Assembly: GCF_009761675.1 (NCBI RefSeq)
Contig: NZ_QUZH01000007.1
Coordinates: forward strand, 1 to 64,000
Direction of reading: 5' to 3'
DNA length: 64,000 bases
Origin: Bhargavaea sp. CC-171006
Lineage (GTDB): Bacteria; Bacillota; Bacilli; Bacillales_A; Planococcaceae
Shown piece after piece: positions 18,788-27,203 of the stretch. The position numbers and the translations under genes were made by a program. The notes beneath the pieces were generated by a model. It saw only the letters and a list, made by a program, of their open reading frames with translations. It was not told where the DNA came from and made no database searches. How positions within the stretch are numbered: the first letter of the stretch is position 1; every line of letters begins with the position of its first letter.

Positions 18788-19420
18788 ATGAGAGACGACT
18801 ACCGCACAGTGAAAGGTAACGGTGAAAGCGAGCTGATCATTAAAAAGTCCAGATTCATCGGCCACGTCGCCCGTGCCGAATCAGAAGAAGATGCGATGTC
18901 CTTCATCGCTGAAATCAAGCAGGCCCACCATTCGGCCACCCATAACTGCTCGGCCTATCTGATCGGCGAGCACGATCAGATACAGAAAGCGAATGACGAC
19001 GGAGAACCGAGCGGAACCGCCGGTGTTCCGATGCTAGAAGTGCTGAAAAAGCAGAATCTGAAGGATACCGTCGTCGTTGTTACACGCTATTTTGGCGGCA
19101 TCAAATTGGGTGGCGGCGGGCTGATCCGCGCATATGGCAGCTCTGTCTCGGACGTGCTGAGCCAAACGGGAATTGTCGAACGACGGCTTCATCACCTCAT
19201 GAAAGTGACAATTGACTACACATGGCTCGGAAAAGTCGAAAATGAACTTCATTTGTCGGCCTATCCCCTGGACCGCCTGGATTACGCAGAAGCCGTCTCG
19301 GTTTTTGTCTATGTGCCGGCCGCAGAGGAAGACAAATTTCGCGACTGGATCGCCAATCTGACAAACGGCCAGGCAGTTGTCGACCTGGAGCGAAAGGAAT
19401 TTCTGGAGTTTGACGTATAA
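18788..19420 (+). CDS. yvyE: YigZ/IMPACT-family protein YvyE
   Basis: The 210-residue protein has an N-terminal IMPACT (UPF0029) domain with HHSATHNCSAYLIG and the ribosomal-S5-like stretch TRYFGGIKLGGGGLIRAYG, then a small C-terminal domain. Its cellular role is unresolved; relatives are linked to translation stress. GGGAGG precedes the ATG. It lies divergent from degS as in B. subtilis. Confidence 0.93.
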   Translation: MRDDYRTVKGNGESELIIKKSRFIGHVARAESEEDAMSFIAEIKQAHHSATHNCSAYLIGEHDQIQKANDDGEPSGTAGVPMLEVLKKQNLKDTVVVVTRYFGGIKLGGGGLIRAYGSSVSDVLSQTGIVERRLHHLMKVTIDYTWLGKVENELHLSAYPLDRLDYAEAVSVFVYVPAAEEDKFRDWIANLTNGQAVVDLERKEFLEFDV

Positions 19421-19433
19421 ATTGATTTTGAAT

Positions 19434-19462
19434 TTTACGTAGGAATATGAAGGTAGTATAAT
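19434..19462 (+). promoter_or_regulatory. Sigma-A promoter of the LCP gene
   Basis: TTTACG (19434-19439), 17 nt, TATAAT (19457-19462). It lies about 85 bp before the LCP start. Confidence 0.65.
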
Positions 19463-19545
19463 AAAAGACATTGGCAATTTTACCAGAGTTGTTTTCAGGT
19501 ATTTACACGGGGCCATAGAATTTGACTTTCCCGGAGGAAAAATTA

Positions 19546-20568
19546 ATGAAAAGAAAAGAATACAGAAAAAGAAGGTATGCCTCAAAAAGAAAGATTACGT
19601 ACAAGATATTCGGTGTGCTTCTTGTAACTGTTTTGCTTTTTGCCGGCGTCTACACTCTTTACCTGTATAAAAAAGCTCAAAATGCCGCAGATAATGCATA
19701 TCATGCCCGTGAAGGCTCATCTCTTCGGGATGAACAGATTGAACCATATAAAGACAATGTCTCCATATTGTTCATTGGCGTGGATGATAGTGAAACTCGA
19801 AATGGTGGTAAGAATAGCCGATCAGATGCATTGATGCTGGCTACTCTGAATAATGATGACAAGAGCATTAAACTTTTGAGTATTCCAAGAGACTCACTTG
19901 TGTACATTCCTGAAGTCGGTTACCAGGATAAAATCACACACGCTCATGCCTTTGGAGGAGTAGAAGCCTCGATTGAAACTGTAGAGGAATTACTTGATGT
20001 GCCGGTCGATTACTTTGTCAAAATGAACTTCAACGCATTCATTGATGTAGTGGACGCTCTAGGCGGCATTACAGTAGACGTTCCTTATGAGCGCATTGAA
20101 TTAGATGAAAATGACAAGAAAACCATTCACCTTAAACCTGGGCTGCAAAATCTTGATGGACGCCATGCTTTGGCTTTGGCAAGGACCCGAAAGGCGGACA
20201 ACGATATTGAAAGAGGCAAGCGCCAGCAAGTAATCCTTAAAGCGATGATTGAAAAAGCCGGTTCGGTTACATCGGTCGGCAAATACGGAGAGGTCATCGA
20301 TGCCCTCGGAAACAACATGACGACGGATTTAACATTCAATGATATGAAGGCGATGATTGCCTATTTGAACAACGGTTCGCCTCTCATTGAAACCTATACA
20401 CTCGAAGGCACTGATGATAGTTCCACTGGAGTATATTATTGGAGAATAAATCAAGAAAATCTTCAGAACCTTTCTGCCGATTTAAGGAGCCATCTGGAAT
20501 TAGATACAACCCTCGGCATTCAGCAAGACGATGACAAGTCAGAGTTGCATCAAGAAGAAAATCGCTAA
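19546..20568 (+). CDS. LytR-CpsA-Psr (LCP) wall-polymer ligase, TagU type
   Basis: The 340-residue protein has a basic N-terminus, one membrane anchor (about 22-42) and an extracytoplasmic LCP domain. Conserved residues are visible in RSDALMLATL, SIPRDSLVYIP and LARTRKADNDIERGKRQ. LCP enzymes move wall teichoic acid or other polymers from undecaprenyl phosphate to peptidoglycan. It lies next to tagO, which supports a teichoic-acid role. ATG 19546 has GGAGG 8 nt upstream. This gene and tagO look more AT-rich than their neighbours. Confidence 0.93.
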   Translation: MKRKEYRKRRYASKRKITYKIFGVLLVTVLLFAGVYTLYLYKKAQNAADNAYHAREGSSLRDEQIEPYKDNVSILFIGVDDSETRNGGKNSRSDALMLATLNNDDKSIKLLSIPRDSLVYIPEVGYQDKITHAHAFGGVEASIETVEELLDVPVDYFVKMNFNAFIDVVDALGGITVDVPYERIELDENDKKTIHLKPGLQNLDGRHALALARTRKADNDIERGKRQQVILKAMIEKAGSVTSVGKYGEVIDALGNNMTTDLTFNDMKAMIAYLNNGSPLIETYTLEGTDDSSTGVYYWRINQENLQNLSADLRSHLELDTTLGIQQDDDKSELHQEENR

Positions 20569-20584
20569 TTCCCATCATTAAACA

Positions 20585-20626
20585 GACGAGCTGCGGACAA
20601 TGAAAAATGTCCCGGCTCGTTTTTTC
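20585..20626 (+). terminator. Terminator after the LCP gene
   Basis: ACGAGC and GCTCGT arms enclose an inner GGACA/TGTCC stem, followed by TTTTTT. Confidence 0.85.
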
Positions 20627-20761
20627 TGGCAATTTTAAATGGACTTCCGAAGCTTCCAAGTTCATATCAAACTTACAAAGCAGTAATCCGGCCCACTCTT
20701 TTAAGGTATTACTAATAAATCGGTAACCTGATGAGCTGCAAGATTTTCTCCTTGAGACATT

Positions 20762-20790
20762 AAAAAAACTCCGGCAAATTGCCGGAGTTT
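20762..20790. terminator. Terminator after tagO
   Basis: ACTCCGGCAA and TTGCCGGAGT form a near-perfect hairpin, with U runs on both strands. Confidence 0.9.
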
Positions 20791-20819
20791 TATTTCTATA
20801 TAGGTTGCACATCGAATAT

Positions 20820-21857
20820 TCATTTTCTTTGTCTGACTAACCCCAGAATCGGGCGATAATTTCTGCCGGCCAAACCTAAAAACTCAACAATCAGTTCCAT
20901 TGCCAAAAGGATAATAACCGTTATAACAAGAGCACCCCATACGGTTGCTTGGGAAAATAAAATGGCTGCACCTCCAAGCATGATTGAACCCACATAAATC
21001 AAAAGTACGGATTGACGGTGTGAGAATCCGGTATTGATCAGGCAATGATGAAGATGAAGCATATCCGGCGCTGAAATCGGCTGCTTATTCTTAACCCTGC
21101 GGACAATGGCAAAAAGTGTGTCCAAAATAGGGATGCCCAGAATAAGTATCGGAATGACCAACGATATGATCGTGACGTTTTTGAAGCCAAGCAATGCCAA
21201 AACAGAAATCATATATCCCAAAAACAGTGAGCCGGAGTCACCCATAAATATCTTGGCAGGATAGAAATTATAAAACAAAAAACCGGCACAAGATACAGCT
21301 AGGAGAACGGCCATCACGACAACGAATGAGTCTTGCATGATCACCGCCATGACTGCCAGTGTACATGAAGCTATCATTGAAACTCCGGCGGCCAAACCAT
21401 CGAGCCCATCAATCAGATTAATCGCGTTTGTAATTCCGATAATCCAGATTATTGTAAGCGGAACACTTAAATATCCAAAATCCAACTGGCCCCCGAATGG
21501 CAAGTTAATGAATTCGATATGTAGTCCGCCGTATACCACGACAACGCCAGCTGCTATCAGTTGAAAGAACAGCTTGGCTTTCGCAGTGATATCAAGTATG
21601 TCATCCAGTACACCCGCCACTGTAATAATGAGTGCACCGATCAGTATAGGCAAAAGATCCTCGTTATCCGGTTTTGCCACAATCAATCCAGTCATGAAAG
21701 CCGCTACAATCGCAAGGCCTCCCATCCTGGGGATATTCCGAGTATTAATTCTTCTATAATTCGGCTTATCAATAGCTCCCAGTAAAACGGCTGCCCGTTT
21801 TACAACTGGAGTATAAAGCAATACCGCGATCAGCGTTACAAGTATTGCTATTATCAT
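20820..21857 (-). CDS. tagO: Undecaprenyl-phosphate GlcNAc-1-phosphate transferase TagO
   Basis: The 345-residue, roughly 10-11-helix membrane enzyme of the MraY/WecA family makes the first lipid-linked intermediate of wall teichoic acid. Visible motifs are NLIDGLDGLAAG, KIFMGDSGSLFLG and the histidine loop LHLHHCLI. GGAGG precedes the ATG. A TATAAT (21897-21902, minus strand) gives a probable -10. Along with tagA, mnaA and the LCP gene it builds the linkage-unit pathway in this window. Confidence 0.95.
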   Translation of the reverse strand: MIIAILVTLIAVLLYTPVVKRAAVLLGAIDKPNYRRINTRNIPRMGGLAIVAAFMTGLIVAKPDNEDLLPILIGALIITVAGVLDDILDITAKAKLFFQLIAAGVVVVYGGLHIEFINLPFGGQLDFGYLSVPLTIIWIIGITNAINLIDGLDGLAAGVSMIASCTLAVMAVIMQDSFVVVMAVLLAVSCAGFLFYNFYPAKIFMGDSGSLFLGYMISVLALLGFKNVTIISLVIPILILGIPILDTLFAIVRRVKNKQPISAPDMLHLHHCLINTGFSHRQSVLLIYVGSIMLGGAAILFSQATVWGALVITVIILLAMELIVEFLGLAGRNYRPILGLVRQRK

Positions 21858-21896
21858 TTTACCTGCCTCCCGCGAATCGCTTTAAACGTTTCGTTT

Positions 21897-21923
21897 ATTA
21901 TACCACAATCTCTCAAATGTTAA
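21897..21923 (-). promoter_or_regulatory. tagO: Probable tagO promoter
   Basis: On the minus strand a consensus TATAAT lies at 21897-21902. The -35 is weak (GTTAAC, 16 nt upstream). About 40 bp separate it from the ATG. Confidence 0.5.
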
Positions 21924-21967
21924 CCCAGTGTAAATAGACGATTAAGGACGTAAAAAGTTTCTTTTCA

Positions 21968-21992
21968 GTTTCAATTGTGCGATACAGGGGAA
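21968..21992 (+). promoter_or_regulatory. Sigma-B-like promoter
   Basis: GTTTCA, 13 nt, GGGGAA resembles the sigma-B consensus. It lies about 40 bp before the hydrophilic stress-type gene at 22031. Confidence 0.55.
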
Positions 21993-22030
21993 ATAATCAA
22001 TATAACTAAAGCGTCAAGGAGGCAAATTCA

Positions 22031-22588
22031 ATGGGACAGGACAATCAAGAATTCATCAACAAGGCCAAAAACTCCCTTGAAGAACTGGCCGGCAAAACAA
22101 AGGAGATTTTTGGTGACGTGAAAGACCGAAACGAAGCACGGATGGGCGAAAGCACCTCCAGCAAGGACAGCGGAAGCAACGAGTGGAGCAGCCAGGATCG
22201 GAAACATGCAGCCGGCGAATTTGAATACCAGACACGCAACCAATATCAGAATGGCGTGCAGCTTGATGCCGTTCCGGATTTAAGCAGCCAGTCAACAGGT
22301 GACCAGGAATACACCCAGGATCAGACCTCCCGCTACTCTGAGCAGCAGCCTGTTTCCGACTTTACGGAACTGGGTGCCGTAGGGGGAGAAGCTGCCGTTG
22401 AAGAAGTAACCGAAGGCAGCCGCGCCGACTATGGAACTGAGGCGGTCTATGGTGATCCGACAGGCCGCTATGACGGAAGTGAAGGGAACCTTCTGAGCGA
22501 AGAGGAGCGCCTGACACGCTATGACGAACAGGAGCCGCTTGATGATTTCTTTGATGACCTGGAAGGTCCGGGTCAGCCAAGACTCTAA
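22031..22588 (+). CDS. Hydrophilic acidic protein, probable general-stress protein
   Basis: The 185-residue protein has no signal peptide or membrane segment. It is rich in D, E, Q, S and Y, has few aliphatics and is probably disordered in large part. The N-terminal KAKNSLEELAGKTKEIFGDVKD reads as a short amphipathic helix like those in CsbD-type stress proteins, but I cannot assign a family. AAGGAGG precedes the ATG and a sigma-B-like promoter lies upstream. It resembles the gene at 26311 in composition but not clearly in sequence. Confidence 0.75.
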   Translation: MGQDNQEFINKAKNSLEELAGKTKEIFGDVKDRNEARMGESTSSKDSGSNEWSSQDRKHAAGEFEYQTRNQYQNGVQLDAVPDLSSQSTGDQEYTQDQTSRYSEQQPVSDFTELGAVGGEAAVEEVTEGSRADYGTEAVYGDPTGRYDGSEGNLLSEEERLTRYDEQEPLDDFFDDLEGPGQPRL

Positions 22589-22599
22589 GAAAAACAAAA

Positions 22600-22637
22600 A
22601 AGGATCCCGCAGCAGGCTCTGCTTTGCGGGATCCTTT
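22600..22637. terminator. Bidirectional terminator
   Basis: AAGGATCCCGCA and TGCGGGATCCTT form a 12-bp stem between convergent genes (22031 and nagB). A and T runs lie on both sides. Confidence 0.92.
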
Positions 22638-22640
22638 TTA

Positions 22641-23351
22641 TTATGGCTGAATGCCATCGAGGTCGGTGATGATGGTGACATCTGGATGTCTTAGGAGTGC
22701 CGTGACCGGAAACTCGGTAGTCTCCTCACCTTTCGCGAGTTGGTTCAATGCATGTCTTTTTTTCTCTCCGAAAGCGACCAGGATAATTTTCTTCGAAGAA
22801 AGGATCGAGGCGATTCCCATCGTCAGGGCGGTTTCAGGAATCGTGGACCTGTCTTCGAAATACTGGCTGTTGACGCCTAACGTTGAATCGGTAAGTTGTG
22901 TCACATGCGTGATCGAAGTGAAAGGCGTTCCCGGTTCATTAAATGCAATGTGGCCATTTTCACCGACACCGAGGAACTGCAGGTCGAGTCCGGCGTCACG
23001 GAGACGTGCCTCATACTCCTCACATTCCTCTTTGAGGTTATCTGCGGTTCCATCAGGAATGTTTGTCTCTTTGAAGGGCTTTTTGCTGAACAGATGATGG
23101 TCCATGAACCAGGCATAGCTGTTCGGATTATCCGCTTCCAGACCGACGTATTCGTCCAGGTTGAACGATGTGACGCCTGAGAAGTCAAGGTCCGAGCTTG
23201 CCCATGCCGCATAGATCGGTTCCATCGTGCTGCCTGTCGCAAGGCCAAGCACTTCCAGGCCACCTGCCAATTCCTTGCGCATCCGCTCGAGAACGACTTC
23301 CGCGCCCTCTTTTTTGTCCGCCACCTTCACATACCGAATGTTGTTTGCCAT
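22641..23351 (-). CDS. nagB: Glucosamine-6-phosphate deaminase
   Basis: The 236-residue enzyme converts glucosamine-6-phosphate to fructose-6-phosphate and ammonia, linking amino-sugar use with glycolysis. Visible motifs are LATGSTMEPIY (phosphate site), FNLDEYVGL and the catalytic VGENGHIAFNEPG. Length is normal for the short Bacillus form. No nagA gene is adjacent here. It may counterbalance UDP-GlcNAc supply to murA and tagO, by inference only. Confidence 0.95.
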   Translation of the reverse strand: MANNIRYVKVADKKEGAEVVLERMRKELAGGLEVLGLATGSTMEPIYAAWASSDLDFSGVTSFNLDEYVGLEADNPNSYAWFMDHHLFSKKPFKETNIPDGTADNLKEECEEYEARLRDAGLDLQFLGVGENGHIAFNEPGTPFTSITHVTQLTDSTLGVNSQYFEDRSTIPETALTMGIASILSSKKIILVAFGEKKRHALNQLAKGEETTEFPVTALLRHPDVTIITDLDGIQP

Positions 23352-23386
23352 CTATTCACGTCCTTTTATTATGGTCGTATGAACCG

Positions 23387-24706
23387 TCACTGAACCAGCC
23401 CGGTGTTTGCTGCCCGTTCCACTGCTTCTGTCACCGCCACATGCACGTTCGGATCAAGAGGATGCGGAACAAGGTCTCCATCGCGCGTGCTTTCCACTAT
23501 CGCCTGTGCTGCGGCAATCAGCATCGGGTATGTGATGTCTTTCGCACGGGCATTCAGAGCTCCCCTGAAAATGCCCGGGAAGCCGAGCACGTTATTGACA
23601 AGCCGGCCATCCGCCGCAAATGCAGCTCCTGCCTCGAGCGCGTCATCCGGTTTGATTTCCGGATGAGGATTGGACAGCGCCAGGATGATTTGGCCTTCCC
23701 TGACCTGCTCTTTCTTGATCAGACCTTGCACACCCGTAGTCGCGACGACGATATCGCTTTTCTCCATGATTTCGTCGATGGAAGAAACAACTGTCCCTCC
23801 ACTTTTTTCAAGGCGGTCCTTGGCATCGTCGCTCAGGTCGCTGCCATACATTTCTTCCACACCATATGCCATAAGCATCCGGCAGATGGCAAGGCCTGCT
23901 GCGCCGAGTCCGATTTGGCCGACCTTCGCCTTTGCGAGGTCGACTCCTGCTGTCCGGCAGGCGGACAGGATAGCCGCAAGGGTGACAACAGCCGTGCCGT
24001 GCTGATCGTCATGCATCACCGGGATATCAAGCTCCGCCTTTAGACGGTCCTCGATTTCAAAGCAGTGCGGCGAACCGATGTCTTCGAGGAGAATCCCGCC
24101 GTATCCTTTATGGATATGCTTGATCGTCTCGACCACCTCATCCGGATCACTTGTATCCAGCAGGATCGGAACGCCACTGATGCCGACAAACTGATCGAAC
24201 AGTACAGCTTTCCCTTCCATGACCGGCATGCCTGCGACTGGCCCGATGTCACCGAGACCCAAGATGGCTGTGCCGTCTGTTACGATGGCGACGCTGTTGC
24301 CGATGCTGGTAAAGTAGTTCGCCTTCTCGGGATCTTTCTCGATCGCTTTGCAGACGTTTGCCACACCGGGTGTATAGACACGGCGAAGGTCTCCGAGAGA
24401 GCGGATTTCCCTGCGGCTGCCCATATGGATCTTTCCGCCTTCATGTGCCTTCAGTACATCGTCCGATACGGCATGGATTGTGATACCCCCGCCAAGCTGG
24501 TTGATTTTCTCAACGACACGATCGATGTGTGTTTCGTCTTCAAATTGGACCGAAATGTCCCGGATTGTTGAATGTGTTCCGATTTTCAGCGTTTCAATGT
24601 CTCCAAGATCGGCCTGTTCAGAACCGATCACAGAAACGACTTTTGCGAAATTTCCCGGCACTTGCGGGATTTCGACGATGAGATTTCTGATGATGCTATA
24701 TTCCAT
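23387..24706 (-). CDS. ACT-domain NAD(P)-dependent malic enzyme
   Basis: The 439-residue enzyme has an N-terminal ACT domain (about 1-80, starting [19 protein letters not shown]). The malic enzyme core includes the catalytic tyrosine in [10 protein letters not shown], the metal-binding HDDQHGTA and the Rossmann motif GLGAAGLA. It oxidatively decarboxylates malate to pyruvate. The ACT domain suggests an amino-acid effector, as in B. subtilis YtsJ-like enzymes. Cofactor preference cannot be told by eye. It lies 35 bp upstream of nagB. Confidence 0.94.
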   Translation of the reverse strand: MEYSIIRNLIVEIPQVPGNFAKVVSVIGSEQADLGDIETLKIGTHSTIRDISVQFEDETHIDRVVEKINQLGGGITIHAVSDDVLKAHEGGKIHMGSRREIRSLGDLRRVYTPGVANVCKAIEKDPEKANYFTSIGNSVAIVTDGTAILGLGDIGPVAGMPVMEGKAVLFDQFVGISGVPILLDTSDPDEVVETIKHIHKGYGGILLEDIGSPHCFEIEDRLKAELDIPVMHDDQHGTAVVTLAAILSACRTAGVDLAKAKVGQIGLGAAGLAICRMLMAYGVEEMYGSDLSDDAKDRLEKSGGTVVSSIDEIMEKSDIVVATTGVQGLIKKEQVREGQIILALSNPHPEIKPDDALEAGAAFAADGRLVNNVLGFPGIFRGALNARAKDITYPMLIAAAQAIVESTRDGDLVPHPLDPNVHVAVTEAVERAANTGLVQ

Positions 24707-24793
24707 TGATGAGTTTCCCTCCTGCTGTCAACAGTGCCTACTTATTTTACTATTGTGTCCCCTCAACGTAAACCGGAAGCTTCTGCTGCATAT

Positions 24794-26200
24794 TTAGCCT
24801 TGTTCTCTGTCTTCCCAGCATTCAGCGCCATTGAGGCCCGGAATAGCCGACGCATGGAAGTCAGGGTTCAGCCCCCGACTCCTCTGCACAGTGAAGTCTT
24901 CAAGCACCTTATATGCCACTTTCCCCAGCAGGAGGATTGCGGCCAGGTTGATGATTGCCATCATTCCCATGAACAGGTCCGCCATGTTCCAGATCAGCTG
25001 GACTTGTGTCAGTGAGCCGAACATGACCATGGCAAGGACACCGATGCGATACGCTGTCAGCCAGCCCCTGTTTGCATTGATGAATTCAATATTCGATTCG
25101 CCGTAATAATAGTTCCCGAGAATCGAGCTGAAGGCGAAGAAGAAAATCGCAACCGCAATAAAATAAGGGGCCCAGGAACCGACCAGCACGTCCAGGGACG
25201 CCTGTGTCAGGACAATCCCCTCCTGTTCGGTTGTGCCATAGACACCTGCAAGAATGATCATGAAAGCAGTCGCCGAACAAATGACGATTGTATCGAAAAA
25301 GACACCAAGGCTCTGAACGAGTCCCTGTTTGGCGGGGTGTGAGACGCTGGCGGTGGCAGCAGCATTCGGAACACTGCCCATCCCGGCCTCATTGGAGAAC
25401 AATCCGCGGCGGACGCCCTGCATGATGGCTGCTCCGACTGCGCCTCCAGCTGCTTCCCGCAGACCAAATGCTTCTGAAAGGATAAGTGAGAACATCGCAG
25501 GAACTTCCCGGAAATGGATGACCAGTACGACAAGCACGACGAGCAAATAAATCACTGCCATGATTGGAACCAGAAACTGTGTCACACTCGCAATCCTTTT
25601 GACCCCGCCAAAGATGACCACTGCAGTGAGTCCGATCAGTATCAGGCCAACCGCCCAGTCAGGAATGGCAAACACACTGCTGAATGACTCCTTGATGGTG
25701 TTTGCCTGTACCGCATTAAAAATGAATCCGAAAGACAGAGTGAGGAGGATGGCAAACACGATGCCCAAAGAACGGTTGCCAAGAGCCTTTTGCATATAAT
25801 AAGCCGGTCCTCCGCGGAATGTATCCCCGTCCCGTACTTTGTATACCTGCGCCAACGTACTTTCAATAAATGCCGTCGCCATGCCGACCAGTGCGACCAC
25901 CCACATCCAGAACACCGCTCCGGGTCCACCGATTCCGATTGCCAGGGCAACGCCTGTCACGTTCCCTGTCCCGACTCGTGAAGCGGCACTGATGGCAAAT
26001 GCCTGAAACGGAGAAATTCCGTCTTTGTCATCTTTTTTCTCTGTAATTAGCCTGAACATTTCCCCAAACAGCCGCACCTGCACAAACCTGGTTCTGATTG
26101 AGAACCACACCCCCACGCCAAGGAGTACGTAAATCAGGACAAATGACCACAGAAGGTCATTCCCCTTTCCGACGATCCATTCAAGTGTTTCCTGGAACAT
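24794..26200 (-). CDS. Alanine/glycine:cation symporter (AgcS family)
   Basis: The 468-residue protein has about 10-11 membrane segments and family signatures GTGNVTGVALAIGIGGPGA and RRGLFSNEAGMGSVPNAAA. It imports alanine or glycine with sodium or protons. B. subtilis relatives are AlsT and YrbD types. It lies upstream of the malic enzyme with an 87-bp gap and no clear terminator, so co-transcription is possible but not evident. Confidence 0.93.
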   Translation of the reverse strand: MFQETLEWIVGKGNDLLWSFVLIYVLLGVGVWFSIRTRFVQVRLFGEMFRLITEKKDDKDGISPFQAFAISAASRVGTGNVTGVALAIGIGGPGAVFWMWVVALVGMATAFIESTLAQVYKVRDGDTFRGGPAYYMQKALGNRSLGIVFAILLTLSFGFIFNAVQANTIKESFSSVFAIPDWAVGLILIGLTAVVIFGGVKRIASVTQFLVPIMAVIYLLVVLVVLVIHFREVPAMFSLILSEAFGLREAAGGAVGAAIMQGVRRGLFSNEAGMGSVPNAAATASVSHPAKQGLVQSLGVFFDTIVICSATAFMIILAGVYGTTEQEGIVLTQASLDVLVGSWAPYFIAVAIFFFAFSSILGNYYYGESNIEFINANRGWLTAYRIGVLAMVMFGSLTQVQLIWNMADLFMGMMAIINLAAILLLGKVAYKVLEDFTVQRSRGLNPDFHASAIPGLNGAECWEDREQG

Positions 26201-26261
26201 ATTTACGTTCCCCTTCCACTATGTATTTATTTACTGGCACGCGGCCGCTTTTTGTCCATGC

Positions 26262-26296
26262 GAAAAGATGCCGGCTGCCTCGCACAGCAGCCGCCA
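26262..26296 (-). terminator. Probable terminator after the 26311 gene
   Basis: GGCGGCTGC / GCAGCCGGC arms on the minus strand are followed by ATCTTTTCG. Confidence 0.6.
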
Positions 26297-26310
26297 TCCA
26301 TTTATCCTAT

Positions 26311-26997
26311 TTACAGGAAACGTTCACGGTGGCGATCATCAATCCGGTCCCGCGTAATATTGGACTCGTAATTATCAATGACCGGTTCCACTTCCTCACC
26401 GAACGGTGCAGGGCCAAGATTCGGGTCCGCACCAGGGGCAGGCACTCCACCGTCATAGTAATTTTCATCCACAAGTTCAGAGGGAATCCTGCCTTCCGCG
26501 GCAGCATTGCTTCCGCTCCGGTTCAACTGTTCTTCTTTAAACTCCCTGGCGTCCGGACCAACGCTGACGGATCCTTCATCAGGTTCACGGTCAACTCCCG
26601 GGGAATTCACGCTGCCGTCCTCTACCCCGATAACATCGCTGTCCCCGTTATCCGGATCACGGAATGTATTATACACATCCCGGTCCCCGCCGGTAACAGC
26701 GACACCATCTTTCGTTTGCGCCTCTCCCACATGGCCGTCTTCTTTAAGCCGTCCTTCCCTGACCGCTTCTTCGCGGTCTTCCGCATTATAGAAACCTCGC
26801 TGTTCCGACGGGTGCAGATTATCTTCCAGCAGAGCATCGGATGGCATCGTTGCACTCGCCAGATCCCCATCCAGCTCCGGTGACGGCGGATCGGTCCGTC
26901 CGGTTTCCATGAACGGGCCGGCTTCTTCCGGCAGTCCCGCATAGTGGGCGTCTTCCAGTGGTTGCTTGTTTTTTTTCTGCTCAAATTCTCGGTTCAT
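26311..26997 (-). CDS. Hydrophilic low-complexity protein, probable general-stress protein
   Basis: The 228-residue protein lacks signal peptide and membrane segments. It is very rich in D, E, G, P and N, is probably disordered, and ends in the basic tail DDRHRERFL. No family is recognised. GGAGGG lies 8 nt before the ATG, and a good sigma-B promoter is found at 27031-27056. Together with 22031 and 37489 it suggests a set of sigma-B-driven hydrophilic proteins in this region. Confidence 0.75.
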   Translation of the reverse strand: MNREFEQKKNKQPLEDAHYAGLPEEAGPFMETGRTDPPSPELDGDLASATMPSDALLEDNLHPSEQRGFYNAEDREEAVREGRLKEDGHVGEAQTKDGVAVTGGDRDVYNTFRDPDNGDSDVIGVEDGSVNSPGVDREPDEGSVSVGPDAREFKEEQLNRSGSNAAAEGRIPSELVDENYYDGGVPAPGADPNLGPAPFGEEVEPVIDNYESNITRDRIDDRHRERFL

Positions 26998-27030
26998 GTC
27001 GTTTCCCTCCTGTCGGGTCGTACTTTAAAA

Positions 27031-27056
27031 GTACCCGATAAAAGAAACACTAAAAC
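27031..27056 (-). promoter_or_regulatory. Sigma-B promoter of the 26311 gene
   Basis: On the minus strand GTTTTA, 14 nt, GGGTAC closely matches the sigma-B consensus. It lies about 35 bp before the ATG. Confidence 0.65.
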
Positions 27057-27130
27057 AGACCGGATCGGCAAAGCACCCGAGTGCAGCGGCTTGACTCTCA
27101 CGCCGTACTCTTTGAGTCGCAAGATCCCAC

Positions 27131-27172
27131 AAAACAAAAGCGGGCAATCCCATTATTCTTGGGATTGCCCGT
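27131..27172. terminator. Terminator after the large subtilase
   Basis: CGGGCAATCCCA and TGGGATTGCCCG form a 12-bp perfect stem. On the minus strand CTTTTGTTTT follows. Confidence 0.9.
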
Positions 27173-27203
27173 TTCTGTATTTCTTTATAGAATTTGCTCC
27201 CGG